Below are positions 1 through 10,341 of a DNA stretch of 32,263 nt, piece after piece (the first letter of the stretch is position 1; every line of letters starts with the position of its first letter). Location: NCBI GenBank assembly GCA_003194525.1, contig NBIV01000455.1:1-32263 (forward strand), written 5' to 3'. Position numbers and translations under genes: made by a program. The stretch comes from Gracilariopsis chorda. Lineage: Eukaryota; Rhodophyta; Florideophyceae; Gracilariales; Gracilariaceae. The notes under the pieces were generated by a model, which worked only from the letters and a program-made list of their open reading frames with translations, searched no databases and had not been told where the DNA came from.

Positions 1-2199
1 ACCGTATGTGCTAGTGACTGAAACCAGGGCTTGTTTGAAGTATGTCAGAGTATTTGGATGTGCCGCATATGTATTAAAAATGAACCCGGGCACCAAGTTC
101 GAATCTCCTGCACTTGAGGGAGTGTACTTGCAGACTCTTGAGCATGGTGTTTATGAAGTCCTAGTTACTGATGACGACGATATTCCTCGAATAGTAAGGT
201 CCCGTCATGTCACTTTTGATGAATCTAGGTTCCCTGGTGCACCATATCTCGGCAACTATATGGATGACGAAAGCACATCAGATACTACTTATCATTCTGA
301 GAACGATATGGATAGCATCAGTTCGGATGAATTCTCTGTTGATGATGTTGAAAAACATCATGTCAAACTCAGAAAATGGTACAATAGACCACCCTGAGGC
401 ACCAACAGACATTATGGTTGACCTGCAACAGTAAACTTTGATACTGCCGAGGACAGTTCAAGTGATGAAGAGCAGTCAAATGACGATGGAGGTGACATTG
501 AACAGGAAAATGTTGACTCTGAGTCACAATCACGGTATCCTCGTCGCACAAGGCGTGCACCACACGCTGGTGGCATATGGCTGGCACTGCCAAATCTGAG
601 GTTGAGGTGACCACGAGTGATGATCCCACACTAAAGGAAGCACTGTCTGCCACCCCAACTGAAAGAGAGCAATGGCTAAATGCCATTGATGAAGAGTTGG
701 CATCTTTAGAATACAAGGCTACATGGATTCCTGATGACTCACCAAAGTCCGAGCCACTACCAACGCATGTCATACTGAAGGTGAAACGTGACGCAGATGA
801 CTCCGTTGACCGATTTAGAGCTCGAATAGTGGCTGGGGGCAACCACCAGACGTATGGTCAGGACTACTTAGAGACGTATGCACCAGTTGTTTCGTTCAAT
901 TTGGTTCGCATGTTCCTGTACCTGATGTTGTGTATGCAGATGTTTGTTGCACAGGTTGACATAATGACAGCGTTCCTTAATGGTGAACTCAAAGAAGATG
1001 TGTGGGTGATGTCACCGCGTGGCATTCCTGGTCTCAAGTCACAATGCTACAAACTGCTAAAGGCGATATACGGGCTTAAGCAGGCTCATCTGGCATGGCA
1101 TACGAAGTTCAGCACGGACATTACAGGCATAGGTTTTGAAGAACTACCCAGTGCACCATGTGTTTTCAGGGGCAAACTAGCCGGCAACACTTAGGCATAC
1201 ATCCTGGTATACGTAGATGACCTTCTCATATTTACGCCAACTGCTGAACAACGTTCCCACATAGTGGAGGAGCTCAGGTCACTGTATGACCTACGTGTTG
1301 AGACTCGTGTCAGAATGTATCTTGGTGTTGAATTAAGCTGGAACATGGACTCCAATGGCCATTTGTTAGGGGTGAAATTAGCACAGCCGTTGTATGTCAG
1401 TGGAATGTTACGTCGGTTTGGACTGGAAGGTAGCAAGCCTGCACGAAGCCCAATGGTGGAATCCTTCTTTTCCTCGCTTCATGCGGAGGAGGACAAGTCC
1501 CAATTTGAAGTCCAGTTGTATCAGCAGATGATCGGGTCTCTGCTGTACCTGGCATTACGAACGCGTTTGGACATATTGGCACCTGTACTTATCCTAGCAC
1601 GCTTTCAGAAAGCACCAACTCGGTTTGTCATCGAGCGGTGAAGCGCGTGCTAAGGTATTTACGTGGCACTACTCACCATGGACTTGTTTATCACCGTGGG
1701 AAACCTGCTGCTGAATGGTTATGTGGACTCTGATTACGCAGGCGACACCACGGATCGCAAGTTTTTGTCTGGCTTTATGATCAAACTTGGGTCATGTGTT
1801 TGTTTCTACGGTGCCCGTAAGCAGGCGTCGGTGGCATTGTCTACAGCTGAGTCTGAGTACTACGCATTGGTGATGGCAAGTCAGGAGCTAATGTGGATAT
1901 CTCGAGTCCTTGAGGAATCTGGGATACCGGTTAATGACGGAACTCCACTACGCTCAGATAGTCAATGTGTGATTGAGTGGGCCATTGGTGAGCGTCGCCC
2001 CTCTGGACGTGCCAAACACATTGACGTGAAGATACACTTTATCCGGGACTTGGTCAAAAGCAAGGTGATAAGCGTGGAATATGTGGCAAGTGAGGACAAT
2101 GATTCTGACATACTCACTAAGCCACTTAGTCCTGCTATGACGCAGTTGGTCATGGATAGAGTTGGTCTGACCCAGGAACTCGAGGAGGAGTGTTTGATG
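1..2199 (+). pseudogene. Copia family A pol remnant (integrase C-terminus, reverse transcriptase, RNase H)
   Basis: The reading frame starts in the post-catalytic integrase region (VFGCAAYVLK) and continues into an acidic, Ser/Asp-rich linker. RT motifs follow: VAGGNHQ, DIMTAFLNGELKEDVWV, KAIYGLKQA, then YVDDLL at about 1210-1227, the catalytic Asp pair. RNase H follows with DSDYAGD, STAESEYYAL and AKHIDVKIHFIRD. Comparison with sister copies shows an extra A in the run at 351-355, a lost C near 422, a lost A near 563, an in-frame TAG at 1192-1194, a lost base near 1622 and a compensating shift near 1690-1715. In copy C the pol stop TGA lies in the first bases of the LTR. Here an extra T (TGTTTGA) removes that stop and the frame reads on to 2265. 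The copy is clearly dead. Confidence 0.92.
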
Positions 2200-2294
2200 T
2201 TAGCACATAGTCGAGTGCCTGATAGTCCTGGACATCGTAAAGCAACACTTGGAACCAAAGTTTGATATAACGGAGGGCTGTTTTTGGGACCTGC

Positions 2295-2380
2295 TCTACA
2301 AAAGCGCATATGCGTGTGTTCTCAAACCCAACGTGAAACGGGCATATGATTGGCTACTGCAAATACTCATATGCAACGTA
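2295..2380 (+). promoter_or_regulatory. Shared U3 module (LTR-A version)
   Basis: Contains AAAGCGCATATGCG, then CAAACCCAACGTGAAACG, then ATTGGCTACTGCAAAT (an inverted CCAAT box) and CATATGCAACG, in that order. The same order and spacing recur in LTR-B and LTR-C, whose remaining sequence is largely different. Other family A copies lie at about 19950-20035 (-), 25279-25365 (-) and 26431-26520 (+). A promoter or enhancer role is inferred from its U3 position. Confidence 0.7.
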
Positions 2381-2876
2381 TTGGTTACAAGTGTTATGCA
2401 TTCTATCGGTCCTGGGCACGGAACTGGCCACTTAGCATAAGGTGAATGGGCATGGTACTGAAGGATATGTGTGGCTACATGTGGTTTACAGGTATATGGA
2501 AGTGTGTCATGTGTGCGGTTGTGCAAGTAAGCACGTGCCATGCACGCAACACACCTAGGGTATGTACATGGATGCGGTGGCATGTGTATTTGTGCTTTGT
2601 CATTGTCATGATGATGCGAGGAAGTGTGTATACAGTGCTGCAGCATGCTGGCACATTGTTGGCATGTCCGGTTCACTTATTGTGCGTTGTTGGCTGCTTG
2701 GTTCACTTGGTGTGCGTGGTTGCAATGTGTTGTAATGTTGTTATGCCTGGTTGTACTAAGCTGTAATCAGTTTGTGCAACCCTTATTGTGTTATGTTTGA
2801 TTATGATTGGTAGTATTGGGTGTCCCCACTTAGTGCTGTAGGGTTTTCTTGTAGTGGAAGTGCGAAGTAGATGTGC

Positions 2877-2883
2877 TATATAA
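2877..2883 (+). promoter_or_regulatory. TATA box of LTR-A1
   Basis: TATATAA, followed by GACTCTGAAG. It is identical in position and context to 27016-27022 (LTR-A3, +) and 24774-24780 (LTR-A2, -). It is the likely U3 core promoter element, with transcription expected to start a short distance downstream at the U3/R boundary. Confidence 0.75.
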
Positions 2884-3006
2884 GACTCTGAAGTCGCAGT
2901 ACCAAGTAAACTCAGCCCCAAGCCTGGCAACCTTCACTCTTTATTTTCTTTCTTTCTTTCCTTTTTCATTTCCGCCGAAGCCCAACTATCGTTTACATCA
3001 TCAATC

Positions 3007-3931
3007 GAAGAAGAAAGACTCCAAGGCCAGGGCTGTTATTGGTCTCAGCATCAGTGATGAGCATTTGGACCATGTGAGGGATACCGAGAATGCTGCAGAA
3101 ATGTGGAAAGCCATTTGCGATGTGTTCCAGCGTAAAACGCTGCTGAACCGAATCAATGCAAGACGTGCCTTCTACACAGCCAAGATGCAAGATGATGAGA
3201 AAATGTTACACTTCATCAATCGTGTTCGTCATCTTGCATCGGATCTGAAGAGCATGGACGTAGTGGTTGAGGAAGAAGACATCGCTATGGCAATCCTATG
3301 TGGGCTACCAGACCACTTCGAACACCTCATTGTCACTATTGACACCACGATTGGTGATCGTAAACTCGATTTAGAGTTTGTGAAGAGTCGTTTGCTGCAA
3401 GAGGAACAGCGAATGAACGATCGTGCCAAAGAGGAGTCCGGAAGTGACACAGCTTTGGTCGGTGCGCAGTCACGAAAGAAGTCCATGGTGTGCTACTACT
3501 GTGGTAAGAAGGGGCATATCCAGAGAAACTGTTTCAAGAGACAACGTGACGAAGCTAGCAAAGAGCAGAGTGCTGCCGCAAACCCAGCTGTGCAGACCGA
3601 TCTCGGCAACGAGAAACGAGGATGTGACCGTGACTCTGACTTTGTTTGTCTCATTGCGACAGGTTCTGTGGAAGAAAGTATCAGTGACTGGATCATTGAC
3701 TCTGGTGCCACCGCCCATATGACGTATGACGAGTCCATGTTTGACAGTTATAGCAAAAGAGAGTCTGCCGGTGTGAGTATCGGCAATGACTCGAAGCTGG
3801 AGTGTCTTGGTCATGGCAGTGTCCACCTCGATCTCGCTGTTGAAGGGCGTAAGAGCAAGTGCCGGTTGGGTGAAGTAGTGCACGTACCGAATTTAAGGTA
3901 TCATCTGCTGTTCAGTGTCTGCGATGTGTGA
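3007..3931 (+). pseudogene. B1 gag and protease part, 5'-truncated and frameshifted
   Basis: Aligns with B4 from about gag codon 51. It carries the UBN2-like copia gag segment (AVIGLSISDEHLDHVRD, MWKAICDVF), the CCHC knuckle CYYCGKKGHIQRNC near 3491-3532, and the protease active site WIIDSGATAHM near 3689-3721. The open frame reaches upstream into LTR-A1 sequence to an ATG at 2873, which gives a chimeric and probably meaningless N-terminus. An extra T at about 3911 (CTGTTCAGTG against CTGTCAGTA in B4) shifts the frame just after the protease, ending the frame at 3931 and separating it from the downstream pol. Confidence 0.88.
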
Positions 3932-6881
3932 CCTGGGTGCGCGAGTGGTGTTTGACAAAACCAAAGTATGTGTATACAAAGGCAACACCATGATCGCCCA
4001 GGGCCGTCGCATCAAAGGACTGTACTACCTATGTACCGCGATTGAAGTACCAGAAGACATGGACAACGCACTTGTGACTGACCTGTCAGTATGGCATGCT
4101 CGAATGGCTCATGTGAATGTGGATGGTATCAAACATATGGCTCGTAAGGGTGTTGTGTCAGGGCTGAATGTGCACTTGAATCAATCGATGGATGTGTGTG
4201 ACTCTTGTGTAGTGGGAAAATCTACACGTGCTCCAACTCCCAAGCAAGGGGGGGAACGGGCTTTGCACCCATTGGACCTAGTGCATTCGGACATTTATGG
4301 TCCAATCCAAGTAGGTTCCTTGGGAGGTTCACGCTACTTCGTCACATTCATCGATGATCACTCCCGTTTTTGCTTCTTGTACATGCTCAAGACCAAGGAT
4401 GAGGTGTTCCACGTGTTCGTGAAGTGGCTCAAGATGGTTCAAAATCAGAGTGACCGACATGTGAAAACCATCACCGCACGTGAGTCTGTGCTACATGCGT
4501 TACGCACAGACAATGCTGGTGAATATGTGTCAAAGAAGTTTTCACAAGAGCTTGAACGTCACGGTATTGAACATCAGCGAACGGTGCCTTACAATCCACA
4601 TCAGAATGGTCTGGCCGAACGGTTCAACCGAACACTCATGGACTTGGTGAGATCGATGCTGCATCACAAGAAACTGCCAAAGATCTTCTGGGCTGAAGCA
4701 TTGAACGTTGCAGTGTATGTGCGCAATCGAGTCACCTGCAAGGCCCTTCCGAGTGACGTGACACCACTCGAGATGTGGAGTGGATATGAACCTGACTTGA
4801 GCAATCTGCGTGTGTTCGGTAGCTGGTGCTGGTACAAAGTGGTGGACCACAAGCTGAAGAAGCTGGAGCAACGTGCCGTGGAGGCGATCTTTATTGGGTA
4901 CAAATCTGGATCGAACGGTTATAAACTGTGGGATGCGCAAAAGAAGAAGGTGGTTGTGTCGAGAGATGTGAGGTTTGACGAATGTAGTGGTTCAGATCAA
5001 GGTACTGACCACGTTAATGATGACGACTATGCTGAGATCGACATCTCGGACAAGCCGAAATCAAACATCACCTCCACCTCTACTACACCCACCGATGCTG
5101 CCCAAGTTGAACCCGCTGCACCAGATACTCCACCAGAAGAAGCTTCAGGCAGTGGCCACGATGAGCGCACAGCTGAGACAGAAGTTGAGCCAGACGTACC
5201 AGATCCACCACCACTTCGGAGATCCACTCGTGAGCGTAGAGCGCCTACCTCGTGGTGGCGCGGAACTGCCCTACTCACTGCCAGTGATGACATCCCATCC
5301 TCATACTCGGATGCAGTGTCACGTCCTGATTCAAAAGCGTGGACCAAGGCCATGAACAGTGAGTACGAGTCTCTGATGGAGCATGACACATGGGAGTTAG
5401 TGCCAAGGCCAGCTGACAGCAACGTAATATCATCCAAGTGGGTATTTGTGCAAAAATATGAGGCTGGCGACAACGATGAACCGACAATGAGGTACAAGGC
5501 TCGTGTGGTGGCTCGAGGGTTTCTGCAGATCGAAGGTGTAGACTTCTCCGAGACGTATGTACCAGTGGTCAAATTCACATCCATTAGAATGATTCTGTCC
5601 ATTGTAGCAGTGCAGAACTATCATCTGCACCAGATGGATGTGAAGACTGCATTCTTGAATGGCGACCTGGAAGAGACTGTGTACATGGAGCAGCCGGACG
5701 GATTCATCAAACCTGGGAACGAGGACTTGGTATGCCTTCTCAAGAAAGCCATCTATGGGCTACGACAGGCATCAAGGCAGTGGTTTGCAAAGATGTACTT
5801 GTTCCTCGTGGGTTGGATGGGTCTGAAGCCAAACGTTGCAGACGAGTGCGTCTACACCGGAGAGGTACTGGGAGCTCTTGTGATCATTGCTCTTTATGTG
5901 GACGACTTGCTCATTGCGAGTCCAAGTATGGAGACAATGAATCGCGTAAAGCGTGAACTGTCAAAACGTTTTCAGATGAAGGATCTCAGTGAAGCGGGCA
6001 TGGTACTTGGGTTCGAGATCCATCGTGATCGATCCAAAAGACAGCTGTACCTGACACAGTCTGCATACACGCGTAAGGTCTTAGAACGTTTTGGCATGTT
6101 GCAGTGCAAACCAATGGACACTCCCATGGACTCCGGTGTTGACCTCACTAAGGTAGAAGAGCCTCTGACGAACATCCCGTATCGCCAGGTGATCGGTTGT
6201 CTGATGTATCTCTCTGTTGGCACTCGACCGGACATCTCGTTTGCAGTGTCCAAGCTAGCCAAGTATGTCGAGAAACCTGGTGAGACTCATTGGAAAGCGG
6301 TCAAGCGTGTTCTGCGTTACCTCAATGGCACTCGCTCCTTCGGACTTACTTATGGCACCACGACTGATACTCAGCTGTATGGATACGTAGACTCTGACTG
6401 GGCAGGTGATACATCCAACCGCAAGTCCACCAGTGGGTATGTGTTCATGATGTGCGGTGCTCCTGTGTCTTGGAGCTCGAGCCAACAGGAAGTAGTTGCA
6501 TTGTCTAGCGCTGAGGCTGAGTATGTGAGTCTGTGCAGTGGGACGAAGGAAGCGATCTGGCTGAGACGACTGTGGAGTGGCATTGGCAACGCAAGTGGAC
6601 TACACGTGGATGAGTCAGTGACGCTAATGGTTGAGCCCACAACTGTGTACGTGGACAACCAAGGTTGCATCCACCTTGCTCGAAATGGAGTTGTGAACAA
6701 GCGTACTAAGCACATTGATATTCGCTTTCACTTCACCAGAGAGGCTCTACGCGACAAAGCCGTCCAGTTGCAGTACTGTTCCACGGAAGACATGGTTGCC
6801 GATATGCTGACGAAAGCGCTCGGTCGAGTTAAGCTGGCAAGGTTCCGCGGTGACTGTGGCTTGCTCCCCTTAGACCTTTGA
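3915..6881 (+). CDS. B1 pol: integrase, reverse transcriptase, RNase H (988-codon open frame)
   Basis: An uninterrupted pol frame after the frameshift near 3911. In order: integrase zinc-binding region (VWHARMAHVN ... CDSCVVGK), the D,D35E core (FVTFIDDHSRF, LRTDNAGEY, HQNGLAERFNRTL), a proline/acid-rich linker, RT (YKARVVARGF, MDVKTAFLNGDLEETVYM, KKAIYGLRQASRQW, LYVDDLLIA) and RNase H (DSDWAGD, SSAEAEYVSL, TKHIDIRFHFTREAL, ADMLTKAL). The ATG at 3915 is only the first Met after the shift; the native protein is a gag-pol polyprotein cut by its own protease. Known family roles: cDNA synthesis, RNA-template degradation and insertion into the genome. The frame ends at a TGA just before the polypurine tract. 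Confidence 0.9.
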   Translation: MSAMCDLGARVVFDKTKVCVYKGNTMIAQGRRIKGLYYLCTAIEVPEDMDNALVTDLSVWHARMAHVNVDGIKHMARKGVVSGLNVHLNQSMDVCDSCVVGKSTRAPTPKQGGERALHPLDLVHSDIYGPIQVGSLGGSRYFVTFIDDHSRFCFLYMLKTKDEVFHVFVKWLKMVQNQSDRHVKTITARESVLHALRTDNAGEYVSKKFSQELERHGIEHQRTVPYNPHQNGLAERFNRTLMDLVRSMLHHKKLPKIFWAEALNVAVYVRNRVTCKALPSDVTPLEMWSGYEPDLSNLRVFGSWCWYKVVDHKLKKLEQRAVEAIFIGYKSGSNGYKLWDAQKKKVVVSRDVRFDECSGSDQGTDHVNDDDYAEIDISDKPKSNITSTSTTPTDAAQVEPAAPDTPPEEASGSGHDERTAETEVEPDVPDPPPLRRSTRERRAPTSWWRGTALLTASDDIPSSYSDAVSRPDSKAWTKAMNSEYESLMEHDTWELVPRPADSNVISSKWVFVQKYEAGDNDEPTMRYKARVVARGFLQIEGVDFSETYVPVVKFTSIRMILSIVAVQNYHLHQMDVKTAFLNGDLEETVYMEQPDGFIKPGNEDLVCLLKKAIYGLRQASRQWFAKMYLFLVGWMGLKPNVADECVYTGEVLGALVIIALYVDDLLIASPSMETMNRVKRELSKRFQMKDLSEAGMVLGFEIHRDRSKRQLYLTQSAYTRKVLERFGMLQCKPMDTPMDSGVDLTKVEEPLTNIPYRQVIGCLMYLSVGTRPDISFAVSKLAKYVEKPGETHWKAVKRVLRYLNGTRSFGLTYGTTTDTQLYGYVDSDWAGDTSNRKSTSGYVFMMCGAPVSWSSSQQEVVALSSAEAEYVSLCSGTKEAIWLRRLWSGIGNASGLHVDESVTLMVEPTTVYVDNQGCIHLARNGVVNKRTKHIDIRFHFTREALRDKAVQLQYCSTEDMVADMLTKALGRVKLARFRGDCGLLPLDL

Positions 6882-6890
6882 AGTCAGTGA

Positions 6891-6900
6891 CAGAGGGGGG
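6891..6900 (+). other. Polypurine tract of B1
   Basis: CAGAGGGGGG lies directly before the LTR start TGTTGG. This is the standard position for the plus-strand DNA primer. The same tract precedes the other B LTRs (complement at 10322-10331 and 29880-29889; B4 at 18781-18790). Confidence 0.85.
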
Positions 6901-7679
6901 TGTTGGCAGTATTACCTGTGCTGTCACTGAAAACCAAATGTTCCGGGGAGCATGGGCTGTTTTAGAGGGTACCTCTGCAAAAGCGCATATGCGCGTGTGC
7001 GCGAACCCACCATCAAACTGGCTTCTGATTGGCTACTGCAAATGTACATATGCAACGTGGTGCGTACAAGTGGTATGGCATAACTGGATCGGTTGGACAC
7101 ACCCACGTGTCCAGCTACTACAGTGGTCACAGTGTACGTTGTGTGCAGGGGATACTGGTGAAGTGGTTGACAGCTGGTACAAGTGGTACAGCAGTGGTTG
7201 GTACAATGGTAAGGTGCGCATGCACTGTCAACAGGTTTACACATGCACGGGTATATTGATGACGTGGGTGTTGTGTGCATTGCCACATGATGACATGGCA
7301 CTAACAACACAGGTTACGTGCCGACTTACTGTGACGTGTTGACTTACCGTGATGTTTTGGCATGTGCTGGCGTGTGTTGGAGTCATGAATTTGTGCCTTG
7401 TCATGGTCATGTGTATGCACGTAACTATTACGGAACGTTGGTGCGTTGGTGTGCGTTGATGTAATGAGGTTGTGCTGAGCTGGCTATGTCATGTTAGATG
7501 ATGATTGGTAGTATTGAGTGTCCCTGCTTAGTGGTTTAGGTTTTACTTGTAGTTGGTGTTCCCGCGCAATTCGAGTTTAGAGTGGTACATAAGATGTGCC
7601 TGAAGGACCTCCAAGTAAATCCAAGCTAGAGCTGGCGAACTTCCCTTCCATCCCCTCAACTTCCTTACAACTTTCAACA
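6901..7679 (+). repeat. LTR-B1, 3' LTR of copy B1 (779 bp)
   Basis: Starts TGTTGGCAGT and ends CTTTCAACA. It has the same length as LTR-B2 and LTR-B4. A TATA-like TACATAA lies at 7586-7592, where B4 has TATATAA. A CACGTG G-box core occurs near 7104-7109. It carries a private change inside the U3 module (CCCACCATCAAAC where the others have CCCAACGTGAAAC). Family A coding sequence follows directly. Confidence 0.92.
6975..7060 (+). promoter_or_regulatory. Shared U3 module (LTR-B version)
   Basis: Contains AAAGCGCATATGCGCG, a degenerate middle motif, GATTGGCTACTGCAAATG and CATATGCAACG. Other LTR-B copies lie at about 10163-10250 (-), 18865-18950 (+) and 29721-29808 (-). It sits about 75-160 bp from the LTR start, comparable to families A and C. 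Confidence 0.7.
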
Positions 7680-9542
7680 CGTTTCACCTTCAGTATGACA
7701 TGCGTTGGTAGTGGCTCGGACTTTGGTGAGTCATCAGGAATCCATGTAGCCTTGTATTCTAAAGATGCCAACTCTTCATCAATGGCATTTAGCCATTGCT
7801 CTCTTTCAGTTGGGGTGGCAGCCAGTGCTTCCTTTAGTGTGGGATCATCACTCGTGGTCACCTCAACCTCAGATTTGGCAGTGCCAGCCATATGCCACCA
7901 GCGTTGTGGTGCACGCCTTGTGCGACGAGGATACCGTGACTGTGACTCAGAGTCAACGTTTTCATCTTCAATGTCACCTCCATTGTCATTTGACTGCTCT
8001 TCATCACTCGAACTGTCCTCGGCAGCATCAAAGTTCACTGTTGCAGGGTCAACCATAATGTCTGTTGGTGCCTGAGGGTGTTCTATTATACCATTTTCTG
8101 AGTTTGACATGATGTTTTCAACATCATCAACAGAGAATTCATCCGAACTGATGCTATCCATATCGTTCTCAGAATGATAAGTACTATCTGATGTGCTTTC
8201 GTCATCCATATAGTTGCTGAGATATGGTGCACCAGGGAACCTAGATTCATCAAAAACGACATGATGGGACCTTACTATTCGAGGAATATCGTCGTCATCA
8301 GTAACTAGGACCTCATCAACACCATGCTCAAGAGTCTGCAAGTACACTCCCTCGAGTGCACGAGACTCGAACTTGGTGCCCGGGTTCATTTTTAGTACAT
8401 ATGCGGCACATCCAAATACTCTGACATACTACAAAGAAGCTCTGGTTTTAGTCACTAGCACATACGGTGTTACGCCAGTGGTGGAGTGCGGCACTCTATT
8501 GCAAACATAAATAACATGTTTTAGTGCATACGACCACAAACATTCTGGAAGATTTGCTTGAATGAGCAAAGCTCGGGCAGCTTCACCCATAGTGCGATTG
8601 ATGCGCTCTGCAATAGCATTATGTTCCGGGGTATACGGTGGAGAAAACGATACCTCCTGGAGACCGTTCTTGGGATTCTCTTGCAAGGCAATGTACTCTT
8701 CTGCATTGTCAGAGTGCAGCTTTCGAATAAGCACATGCTCTCCTCCAAGCTGTTTGAGCTTCTGTCTCACACCCAAGAACACTTGTGCAATCTCAGACCT
8801 ATGCATCATGAACCCAAGTACTGCATATCGCGAGTGATCATCCACAAATCCAGATGCATACCGGAATCGATCTGGGAACGATGGCACTAATGGACCCATA
8901 ATGTCTGAGTGCACAATGTCTGCAACGTTATCAGATCTTTCAAACTTGCCCAGAAATGGCAGTTTATGTGCTTTGCCAAGCCGACACGATCGACATATCT
9001 CCTCCATGCACTTGAGTTTTGGGACTCCGTCGACATGTTCATGAACCTTTTGTAGGTCATACTCATTCATATGTGCCAGTCTGCGATGCCACAATGTACT
9101 TGTGCGGTAGTCTGTTGCAGAAAGCATCTTGGATGTATCCCAATGGTCAATGGGGTTGGGTAGCGTGTATAGACGGGAACGATTATGACGAGTCCCATGT
9201 CCAATGTCAAACCCGTCCTCATGTTGTAGGATTACCTCCTTACCACAGAACCGTGACTGTATACATTTGTCAGCCAAGCAACCTACAGATACTAGGTTAT
9301 ATCCAAGATTCGGAACTAGCAGCACTTTCGACAACCTGAGGTTCACATCCGAGAAGGGTAGTATGACATCTCCTTGTTGCGCGGCATTAACCGTGGTGTT
9401 GTCAGCTAGCTCAATTGTCTTCTCTGGTATGTCAATCAGTGTGTCTGGAACGAACGCAGATACAGAACAGAAGAAATGAGACGTAGCACCACTGTCCGCA
9501 TGAGTGTCAATGTGACTAATAGCTGGCGGTACCACTGAAGAC
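7680..9542 (-). pseudogene. Copia family A pol fragment A5 (protease, integrase, start of RT)
   Basis: On the minus strand the frame opens near 9542 and shows the protease site HADSGATSHFF. The integrase follows with LWHRRLAHMN, CRSCRLGKAH, then FVDDHSRYAV, KLHSDNAEEY and EHNAIAERINRTM (D,D,E all present), then the acidic linker and the first part of RT (HVILKVKR). A TAG at 8429-8431 replaces the Lys codon seen in A1 and splits the frame; both sides are otherwise in phase. The left end is cut at 7680 by LTR-B1 and the frame reads into that LTR. The right end is cut at 9542 by LTR-B2. The fragment has no LTR of its own. Confidence 0.9.
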
Positions 9543-10321
9543 TGTTGAAAGTTGAAAGGAAGTTGAGGGGATGGAAGGGAAGTTCGCCAGCTCTAGCTTG
9601 GATTTACTTGGAGGTCCTTCAGGCACATCTTATGTACCACTCTAAACTCTAATTGCGCGGGAACACCAACTACAAGTAAAACCTAAACCACTAAGCAGGG
9701 ACACTCAATACTACCAATCATCATCTAACATGACATAGCCAGCTCAGCACAACCTCATTACATTAACGCACACCAACGCACCAATGTTCTGTAATAGTTA
9801 CGTGCATACACATGACCATGACAAGGCACAAATTCATGACTCCAACACACGCCAGCACATGCCAACACATCACGGTAAGTCAACACGTCACGGTAAGTCG
9901 GCACGTAACCTGTGGTGTTAGTGCCATGTCATCATGTGGCAATGCACACAACACCCACGTCATCAATATACCCGTGCATGTGTAAACCTGTTGACAGTGC
10001 ATGCGCACCTTACCATTGTACCAGCCACTGCTGTACCACTTGTACCAGGTGTCAACCACTTCATCAGTATCCCCTGCACACAACGTACACTGTGACCACT
10101 GTAGTAGCTGGACACGTGGGTGTGTCCAACCGATCCAGTTATGCCATACCACTTGTACGCACCACGTTGCATATGTACATTTGCAGTAGCCAATCAGAAG
10201 CCAGTTTCACGTTGGGTTCGCGCACACGCGCATATGCGCTTTTGCAGAGGTACCCTCTAAAACAGCCCATGCTCCCCGGATCATTTGGTTTTCAGTGACA
10301 GCACAGGTACTACTGCCAACA
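9543..10321 (-). repeat. LTR-B2, 3' LTR of copy B2 (779 bp)
   Basis: On the plus strand it runs from TGTTGAAAG to ACTGCCAACA. It shares diagnostic bases with LTR-B4 near 10048-10076 (GATGAAG and CACCTGG read in element sense), where B1 and B3 have GGTGAAG and CAGCTGG. The polypurine tract complement follows at 10322-10331. The outer flank is A5 protease sequence. Confidence 0.92.
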
Positions 10322-10341
10322 CCCCCCCTCTGTCACTGACT

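Larger units (their letters stand above)
1..3002 (+). mobile_element. Copia family A element, copy A1: pol 3' part plus 3' LTR (5' part outside window)
   Basis: The element enters the window inside the integrase C-terminal region, runs through reverse transcriptase and RNase H, and ends in an LTR starting at 2191. It is joined near 3002-3007 to a 5'-truncated family B element instead of host DNA, so its right edge is not a normal insertion boundary. It matches the minus-strand copies at 7680-9542 and 25467-26330 in the integrase region, and the LTRs at 19570-20136, 24642-25466 and 26331-27154. Confidence 0.93.
2191..3002 (+). repeat. LTR-A1, 3' LTR of family A copy A1 (3' end truncated)
   Basis: Starts TGTTTGATGTTAGCACA directly after the purine-rich GAACTCGAGGAGGAG. 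It aligns along its length with the LTRs at 26331-27154 (+) and 24642-25466 (-). A TATA box lies at 2877-2883. A CT-rich stretch at 2936-2970 precedes the truncated end, which lacks the terminal TCAACA. Small open frames inside it are unsupported as genes. Confidence 0.9.
3003..7679 (+). mobile_element. Copia family B element, copy B1, 5'-truncated
   Basis: Contains gag from about codon 51 onward, protease, integrase, RT, RNase H, a polypurine tract and a complete 779-bp 3' LTR. The 5' LTR, primer site, leader and gag N-terminus are missing. The left junction with LTR-A1 lies near 3002-3007, where similarity to the B4 gag begins. The right edge (7679/7680) is a clean LTR end abutting family A coding sequence in the opposite orientation. 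Confidence 0.93.

Noticed and set aside
369..842. A minus-strand gene of 157 codons opposite A1 pol, and similar antisense frames opposite other copies
   Set aside because: They are antisense shadows of the pol reading frame. The same frames appear opposite every copy and show no motifs of their own.
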